From Bacillus sp. MUM 116 (GTDB lineage: Bacteria; Bacillota; Bacilli; Bacillales; Cytobacillaceae), in assembly GCF_001866655.1 (NCBI RefSeq), contig NZ_MLYR01000002.1, positions 1 to 64,000 of the forward strand: DNA of 64,000 nucleotides, given 5' to 3'. Below, piece after piece: positions 59,839 through 64,000 of this stretch; position 1 is the stretch's first letter, and every line of letters starts with the position of its first letter. The notes beneath the pieces were generated by a model that saw only the letters and a list, made by a program, of their open reading frames with translations, was not told where the DNA came from and searched no databases. A program made the translations under genes and the position numbers.

Positions 59839-60423
59839 ATGGCTAACATCGTTAAAATTAGAGCAAGCGTATTTATTCCAATGTCTTGGACTGAACCTAA
59901 GAAGGATATTCAATCGGGAAATGTAATCCAATTTGAAGGTGACTCACGTGAATTTACACCTTACGCTGTAAACGCTATGCGTTCCAGGATTGAACAAGAA
60001 GTAGTTATAGACTTTTACAAAAAAGATATTTTCACATATGCGAATACGGGTATAACAACAGAAAGAATCACAACGCCAGATGGTTCCGTTAAAAAAAGAA
60101 CAGGAAAAGCTAGTACAAAAAGTATTTTGTGCACTGATATTATATGGAATTCTGATGACGTCAAGTTTCAAATGAGTGCAAGTGCTAGCAACCCATTAAA
60201 TATATATGCACCTCCTGTTGACTACCTATTAACTGTACATGTAAAAATAGATGGTACTGTCGATATTGAAGGTGCGCACGATGGATTCCCTTGCTATGAA
60301 TTTTATAAGCAAGTAAATTTTGGCCCATTTGAACAAATTTATACACATGATTTCAGAGAAACTGGTGATACAGCTGAAGCTCTAGGTGGAGAAATGGAGT
60401 ATAGTTTTAAAAAGATATTGTAA
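59839..60423 (+). CDS. DUF3238-like protein
   Basis: A 194-residue beta-rich protein: IVKIRASVFIPMSWTEPKKD, NVIQFEGDSREFTPYAVNAM, RIEQEVVIDFYKKDIFTYAN and a C-terminal HDGFPCYEFYKQVNFGPFEQ. I recall this as DUF3238, found in bacilli, function unknown. No signal peptide. GGAGGG precedes the AUG. It lies between the MarR regulator and the azoreductase and may share the MarR-controlled promoter; the gap to the azoreductase is 70 bp. Confidence 0.6.
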   Translation: MANIVKIRASVFIPMSWTEPKKDIQSGNVIQFEGDSREFTPYAVNAMRSRIEQEVVIDFYKKDIFTYANTGITTERITTPDGSVKKRTGKASTKSILCTDIIWNSDDVKFQMSASASNPLNIYAPPVDYLLTVHVKIDGTVDIEGAHDGFPCYEFYKQVNFGPFEQIYTHDFRETGDTAEALGGEMEYSFKKIL

Positions 60424-60493
60424 AGACAATATAATACCTTTTTTAGTAATTAAATATATAACAACGCAAGAGGATTAACAGGAGGAATATAGA

Positions 60494-61120
60494 ATGACAA
60501 CAGTATTATTTGTAAAAGCAAACAATCGTCCAGCAGTACAATCGGTTAGTGTGAAATTATATGATGCTTTTTTAGCAAGCTATAAAGAAGCACATCCAAA
60601 TAATACAGTGGTAGAGCTTGATTTATACAAAGAAGAATTGCCATATGTAGGAGTAGATATGATTAACGGCACATTTAAGGCGGGTAAAGGACTTGAGTTA
60701 ACAGAAAAGGAAGCAAAAGCAGCAGCTGTTGCTGATAGATATTTAGATCAATTCATTGCAGCTGATAAAGTTGTATTTGGTTTCCCTTTATGGAACTTAA
60801 CAATCCCAGCTGTACTACACACATATATTGATTACTTAAACCGTGCGGGTAAAACATTTAAATATACGCCAGAAGGTCCAGTAGGTCTTATTGGAAATAA
60901 GAAAATTGCATTATTAAATGCAAGTGGCGGTGTTTATTCTGAAGGACCAAAAGCTGAAATGGAAATGGCTATTAAATATATAGCAAATATGATGGGCTTT
61001 TTCGGTGTAAAAGATATAGAGAAAGTAGTAATTGAAGGTCACAACCAATTTCCAGATAAAGCAGAAGAGATTATTGCTTCAGGGCTTGAAAAGGCTGTTA
61101 AAGTAGCAAGTACGTTCTAA
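60494..61120 (+). CDS. azoR: FMN-dependent NADH-azoreductase
   Basis: A 208-residue flavodoxin-like enzyme: VLFVKANNRPAVQSVSVKLY (FMN loop), VFGFPLWNLTIPAVLHTYID and ALLNASGGVYSEGPKAEMEM. AzoR enzymes reduce quinones and azo dyes by two electrons from NADH; B. subtilis homologues belong to MarR-type regulons (MhqR, YodB). AGGAGG lies upstream of the AUG. The regulator at 59214 and this gene form a second quinone-stress locus in the window. Confidence 0.92.
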   Translation: MTTVLFVKANNRPAVQSVSVKLYDAFLASYKEAHPNNTVVELDLYKEELPYVGVDMINGTFKAGKGLELTEKEAKAAAVADRYLDQFIAADKVVFGFPLWNLTIPAVLHTYIDYLNRAGKTFKYTPEGPVGLIGNKKIALLNASGGVYSEGPKAEMEMAIKYIANMMGFFGVKDIEKVVIEGHNQFPDKAEEIIASGLEKAVKVASTF

Positions 61121-61151
61121 TTAACAAAACACTTGTCACTAAATATCTTCA

Positions 61152-61205
61152 AGTAAACTGCCCCGTTAGCACAGCAAGGCTGCCAACAGTTTTGGCAGCC
61201 TTTAG
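61152..61205 (+). repeat. Dispersed repeat, left half, ser­ving as azoR terminator
   Basis: AGTAAACTGCCCCGTTAGCA, then hairpin AAGGCTGCCAA-CAGT-TTGGCAGCCTTT. The stem is perfect and the right arm is missing. Confidence 0.7.
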
Positions 61206-61234
61206 GAATGTGTTCTGTGCCGTTCTTGGGCTGT

Positions 61235-61259
61235 AAAACCTGGCGTTTTGCCAGGTTTT
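61235..61259. terminator. Perfect hairpin, terminator-like
   Basis: AAAACCTGGC and GCCAGGTTTT pair around GTTTT. T and A runs are short. The sequence from 61206 to 61345 otherwise holds no recognised gene. Confidence 0.5.
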
Positions 61260-61349
61260 ACTGAAGCCTCAAAACGATACGATTTCATACTCTCGAAATA
61301 AATAGCGAGCTGTTACCGGGGGCATCAATACGAGGCTTGCCACTTACTT

Positions 61350-61810
61350 TTAAGACATACTTGCCAGATGGTCCTCAAGACGATCCATGGTCTGTTCGGC
61401 ACCTGGGACGGCATATGTTTTCACCTTATCGAATACAGCGGCATTTTCTTCAAAAACTGTGCTATAAGTGAGTATGGTCTTACCATCCAGATCCTCAAAG
61501 ATTGCTGTCGCCAGAAAATGGGGAAACACAGCATGTTTGATGACGATTCGCTCGGGTTTAACGACCTCGACAAAGACGTTGGTGTTGGGATAATCAACGC
61601 CATCAGGACCGTGCATGATAAACTGCCATGTACCGCCCGGTTTCATATCAAACTTCTGAAAAGTCGTCGTAAAACCTCGAGGTCCCCACCACTTCGAGAG
61701 GTGCTCCTCTTTCGTCCAAGCATCAAACACAAGATCGCGTGGAGCATCGAATACGCGGGTGATCACAATCTACCTACTTGTGTTGTGTTTGTTGCGTTGT
61801 TTTGGTTCAT
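61350..61810 (-). pseudogene. SRPBCC (AHSA1-like) protein gene with N-terminal frameshift
   Basis: From the AUG at 61810 (GGAGGG upstream) the frame reads MNQNNATNTTQVGRL and stops; the SRPBCC domain ITRVFDAPRDLVFDAWTKEE, HLSKWWGPRGFTTTF and FIMHGPDGVDYPN continues in another frame to 61350. One missing base near 61767 explains this. The domain itself is intact and could start at a GUG (61766), but that has no ribosome binding site. Close relative of the second half of the 62136 protein. Confidence 0.75.
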
Positions 61811-61907
61811 GTTTATCCCTCCAAAATGAATTTTGTTTTACCGCCTTCATTTTTTAAACCTATACTACTCCTTTACTTCAACAAGAAAAGCTATAACTCC
61901 TTCTTGT

Positions 61908-62086
61908 ACTAAACTGCCCAGTTACATCAATAAGAAATGCTGCCGAAACTGGCAACTGATCTTTAACTCTTGCACCCGTTAGTTTAAGTGAAAAATTTTA
62001 CAATCTTTTTTTGTCTTAAACAAATCTAATCCCTTAATGTGTAGGGGCAAATCAAAAAGACGCCTGCTTACTAAAGAAAAGCGCCC
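61908..62086 (+). repeat. Compound repeat: dispersed repeat plus second module
   Basis: ACTAAACTGCCCAGTTACAT, hairpin TGCTGCC-GAAAC-TGGCAAC, right arm GCACCCGTTAGTTTAAGT, TTTTACAATC, then AATCCCTTAATGTGTAGGGG and AAGAAAAGCGCCC. From the right arm on it is nearly identical to 21793-21911. Confidence 0.75.
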
Positions 62087-62135
62087 TTTAGCTAAGTAAA
62101 ATTTCTATGTTAGCGCCTATTTTAATAAAATTAAA

Positions 62136-63083
62136 TTAGTGTTGCAATCCTCTAACCATTTTAGTCAGTTCCGCCTCAAGTCGATCAAAGTTCTGTTCAT
62201 TGGCTTTGTAGCAGAAACTTCTCACTTTTTCGCATTCATTAACTGATTTGTGGAGCATTTTCCATATAAGTTCGGTTTTGCCTTCTTTCTCAGCAAATGT
62301 AATGGTTAATAAAAATTCATGTATTGGCCCCAGATGGTGGATAACAATCTTTTCAGGTTCAATTATTTCGGAAAAGATGGATTTATTCTCATAATCTACA
62401 CCATTGGGTCCATGCATAATGAAACGCCAAATACCGTTTGGTCGCATATCGAACTCATGAAACGTATTAGTAAAGCCCTCGGGTCCCCACCATTTTTCCA
62501 AATGATTCGGGTCACTGAATGCTTTGAACATGATTTCACGTGGCACATTGAAGATACGTGTGTTGACAATCTCACGATCAGAGATTGGCTCAGGAGAGTT
62601 AATAATCTCCGTTACCCCAGAGGATACTCTTAACTCTTGATTATTTTTCAACTGTTCACCAAGCTGATCCAGCAAAATACTTGTCCCGTGCTCACGAACT
62701 GCAGCTGTATCATGGCCGTCTAGGAATGCACCTTGCTCGGTAAAAATCAGGTGTGTTCCTTCATCAATTTGTTTAAACTCGACCGTTGCTACAGAAACGG
62801 AAATCCGAGTTTCATCGAGATCCATGGTGTAAGAATAGACAATACGGTGGTCAGGAATGATCTCCTGATAGTGTGCCTTAAATGTGTAAACAGGACCTCC
62901 TGGAGGGCCGCCATGATTTATCTCTAGTCCACCCACTCGAAAATCAAACTCTTCCGCCTCAGTGAACCATTTTGCTTTAAGCTCTGGGTCCGCCCATGCA
63001 GCGAATACCACTTCAGGTGTGAAATTATACACCTTTTCAAGAACAAAGGTATCGTGTGTTGCAAAGTGTTTTTTCATTCTCAC
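62136..63083 (-). CDS. Two-domain SRPBCC (AHSA1-like) protein
   Basis: A 315-residue fusion of two START-like domains. First (about 1-145): FVLEKVYNFTPEVVFAAWAD, PELKAKWFTEAEEFDF. Second (about 168-315): VNTRIFNVPREIMFKAFSDP, HLEKWWGPEGFTNTFHEFDM and FIMHGPNGVDYENKS. Single-domain proteins are the rule in this family; they bind hydrophobic ligands or act on a partner. The start overlaps the end of the MerR gene by 4 bp, so the pair is one transcript. The downstream broken gene (61350) is a paralogue of the second domain. Confidence 0.88.
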   Translation of the reverse strand: MRMKKHFATHDTFVLEKVYNFTPEVVFAAWADPELKAKWFTEAEEFDFRVGGLEINHGGPPGGPVYTFKAHYQEIIPDHRIVYSYTMDLDETRISVSVATVEFKQIDEGTHLIFTEQGAFLDGHDTAAVREHGTSILLDQLGEQLKNNQELRVSSGVTEIINSPEPISDREIVNTRIFNVPREIMFKAFSDPNHLEKWWGPEGFTNTFHEFDMRPNGIWRFIMHGPNGVDYENKSIFSEIIEPEKIVIHHLGPIHEFLLTITFAEKEGKTELIWKMLHKSVNECEKVRSFCYKANEQNFDRLEAELTKMVRGLQH

Positions 63084-63595
63084 TTCCTCCTTTTTTGGTG
63101 AGACGGATGATTAGAAAGGAATTCGCCAAGTCGATCAAATTGGCGCTCCATATTCTTTTGGCGCCCGTAAAAATAATTTTCATGACTTTTTTTCATTATT
63201 CCAATTGAATTTGTAAAATCTTGAACCGTCAATGTCTCTTTCGTTTGCAAAATCTCAGATACATTTTGTAAATCTTTTAACAGCTTCTGTTGAACTCTTA
63301 TATTTTCTCTTAAACGTTCTATTTGAAGAGTCACCACTTCAATAGGGTTATACGTATCGTCGGCCAGGATTGATTTAATTTCCTCGAGCGTTAATCCTAA
63401 ATCTTTTAGACTAAGAATTTGCTGTAACCGCGAAAGATCTGTGGCGTTATATAGGCGATATCCTGATTCTGAATAGTCTGATGGTGAGAACAATTCAATT
63501 TGGTCATAATACCGCAAGGTCCGAATCGTTAAACCTGTTAACTTTGCAAGTTCCCCTGTCTTCCATTTCTTCTTTCCTGGAACTAAAATAACCAC
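63080..63595 (-). CDS. MerR-family transcriptional regulator
   Basis: A 171-residue protein: N-terminal winged helix KTGELAKLTGLTIRTLRYYD, QIELFSPSDYSESGYRLYNA and LSLKDLGLTLEEIKSIL, then a long dimerisation helix (IERLRENIRVQQKLLKDLQN) and an effector region without a metal-binding cysteine pair, so an organic ligand is likely. Starts with GUG; the AG-rich site lies close. It shares a transcript with the SRPBCC fusion, and its promoter has the distorted spacing typical of MerR control. Confidence 0.88.
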   Translation of the reverse strand: MVILVPGKKKWKTGELAKLTGLTIRTLRYYDQIELFSPSDYSESGYRLYNATDLSRLQQILSLKDLGLTLEEIKSILADDTYNPIEVVTLQIERLRENIRVQQKLLKDLQNVSEILQTKETLTVQDFTNSIGIMKKSHENYFYGRQKNMERQFDRLGEFLSNHPSHQKRRK

Positions 63596-63630
63596 CCCCT
63601 TATTTCGCGAGAATTTTTACCGGTATCTTC

Positions 63631-63661
63631 ACTATAAACCGTTACGTCACGTAAGAGTCAA
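63631..63661 (-). promoter_or_regulatory. MerR-type promoter with 19-bp spacer and palindrome
   Basis: On the minus strand TTGACT (-35, 63656-63661) and TATAGT (-10, 63631-63636) are separated by 19 bp, two more than optimal. The spacer holds TTACGTGACGTAA, a perfect palindrome about its central G. This is the classic arrangement at which a MerR activator twists the promoter into shape. It lies 36 bp upstream of the MerR start. Confidence 0.8.
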
Positions 63662-63703
63662 GGGAAAATAAATTTTTTTGAATCATGAGAAAATCTTTAT
63701 CCT

Positions 63704-63740
63704 ACCTCGATAGCTTAAGTGTAACTGTTCACAAACAATC
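63704..63740 (+). repeat. Dispersed repeat, right part
   Basis: TCGATAGCTTAAGTGTAACT and GTTCACAAACAATC: right arm and end only. Confidence 0.5.
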
Positions 63741-63775
63741 TTTAACCAGTATGTTTACTGTTCATGATTCTTCCA

Positions 63776-63929
63776 CAATCTGGCCCGTTAGTGGAAAAAA
63801 GCTAATGACGATTGTTCAACTAGACTGCCAGATAGTTGAATAGTCTCTCCCGTTTCAATTTCGAGAATCAAGTCAATAATTCCTCTAAAAATGAAATTTT
63901 AGGGAGAGATGTATTTTGTTATTGTCAAA
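63776..63929 (+). repeat. Composite repeat region near the window end
   Basis: 63776-63822 (CAATCTGGCCCGTTAGTGG ... ATGACGATTGTTCAACTA) resembles 23750-23797. 63831-63929 is the second copy of the 100-bp repeat at 13756-13858, ending at TTGTTATTGTCAAA. Confidence 0.7.
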
Positions 63930-64000
63930 TGAATTAGGGCCTTATGGTATTACGGTTAATTTAATCAATCCAGTTTTATCCCAGTGGAAAGGCATGAAGG
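63916..64000 (+). pseudogene. Short-chain dehydrogenase fragment running off the window
   Basis: Directly after the 100-bp repeat the frame reads LLLSNELGPYGITVNLINPV then LSQWKGMK to the window end. ELGPYGITVN-x-INP is the usual SDR sequence after the catalytic Tyr-Lys. The first about 150 residues of the enzyme are absent. The 3' part lies outside the window. Confidence 0.55.

Noticed and set aside
62319-62633. 104-codon plus-strand frame inside the SRPBCC fusion
   Set aside because: It is the antisense shadow of a clearly conserved gene and has no ribosome binding site.

Overview
The window reads as chromosomal DNA of an AT-rich, endospore-forming Bacillaceae (Bacillus/Peribacillus/Neobacillus-like; genus not fixed by the sequence alone). 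It carries AbrB, a Spo0E-like phosphatase, two GerA-type germinant-receptor loci, the sporulation-type diadenylate cyclase CdaS, a DUF3231 coat-like protein and an MhqR quinone regulon. Ribosome binding sites are of the AGGAGG type. The region is an accessory-gene patchwork: I count about 20 decayed genes, three complete IS110-family transposases plus one dead copy, remnants of integrases, a resolvase and a phage polymerase, and about 30 copies of one dispersed intergenic repeat.

Layout. 1-2.7 kb: two direct copies of a tRNA-Sec 3' half flank a XerS-like recombinase remnant and a Spo0E-like gene, as in a decayed integrative element. 3.2-6.5 kb: a CUT1-type sugar ABC importer whose fourth gene is cut after nine codons. 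7.4 kb: abrB, duplicated almost exactly at 25.0 kb. 8.4-12.2 kb: a gerA-gerC-gerB receptor operon; a second, frameshifted gerB-like gene lies at 20.0 kb. 12.4-19 kb: an mhqR-like remnant with operator, a YhhN protein, integrase and phage polA remnants, and two divergent IS110-family elements with a shared structured RNA after each transposase. 21-31 kb: MarR/DUF6022, DinB, HxlR, a small hypothetical operon and a GC-rich SDR gene. 32-33.5 kb: a third IS110-family element with a probable 5' bridge RNA. 33.7-38 kb: a broken MocR regulator divergent from an acetyltransferase, and a CodB-like permease.

39-54 kb is an electrophile/quinone detoxification block: two WrbA quinone reductases plus a remnant, a pirin, mhqD, two mhqO-type ring-cleaving dioxygenases around a flavin reductase, mhqP and mhqR with a perfect MhqR operator, the old yellow enzyme NamA, an aldo-keto reductase with an MFS pump and divergent HxlR regulator. 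At 59-61 kb a MarR regulator with clear operators faces DUF3238 and azoreductase genes. 61-63.6 kb: two SRPBCC (AHSA1) genes, one broken and one a two-domain fusion driven by a MerR regulator with a 19-bp-spacer promoter.

The least explained structure is the dispersed repeat. Full copies (about 90-100 bp) consist of a left arm around CTGCC..GTTAG, an A-rich tract, a GC-rich hairpin, a right arm around GCACCCGTTAGTTTAAGT and an end TTCACAATC. Short copies lack the middle and look like recombination products between the two arms. Every copy I found lies in the same orientation on the + strand, whatever the direction of neighbouring genes. Copies sit at both breakpoints of the abrB duplication. 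All similarity statements are by eye; nothing was searched or folded computationally.
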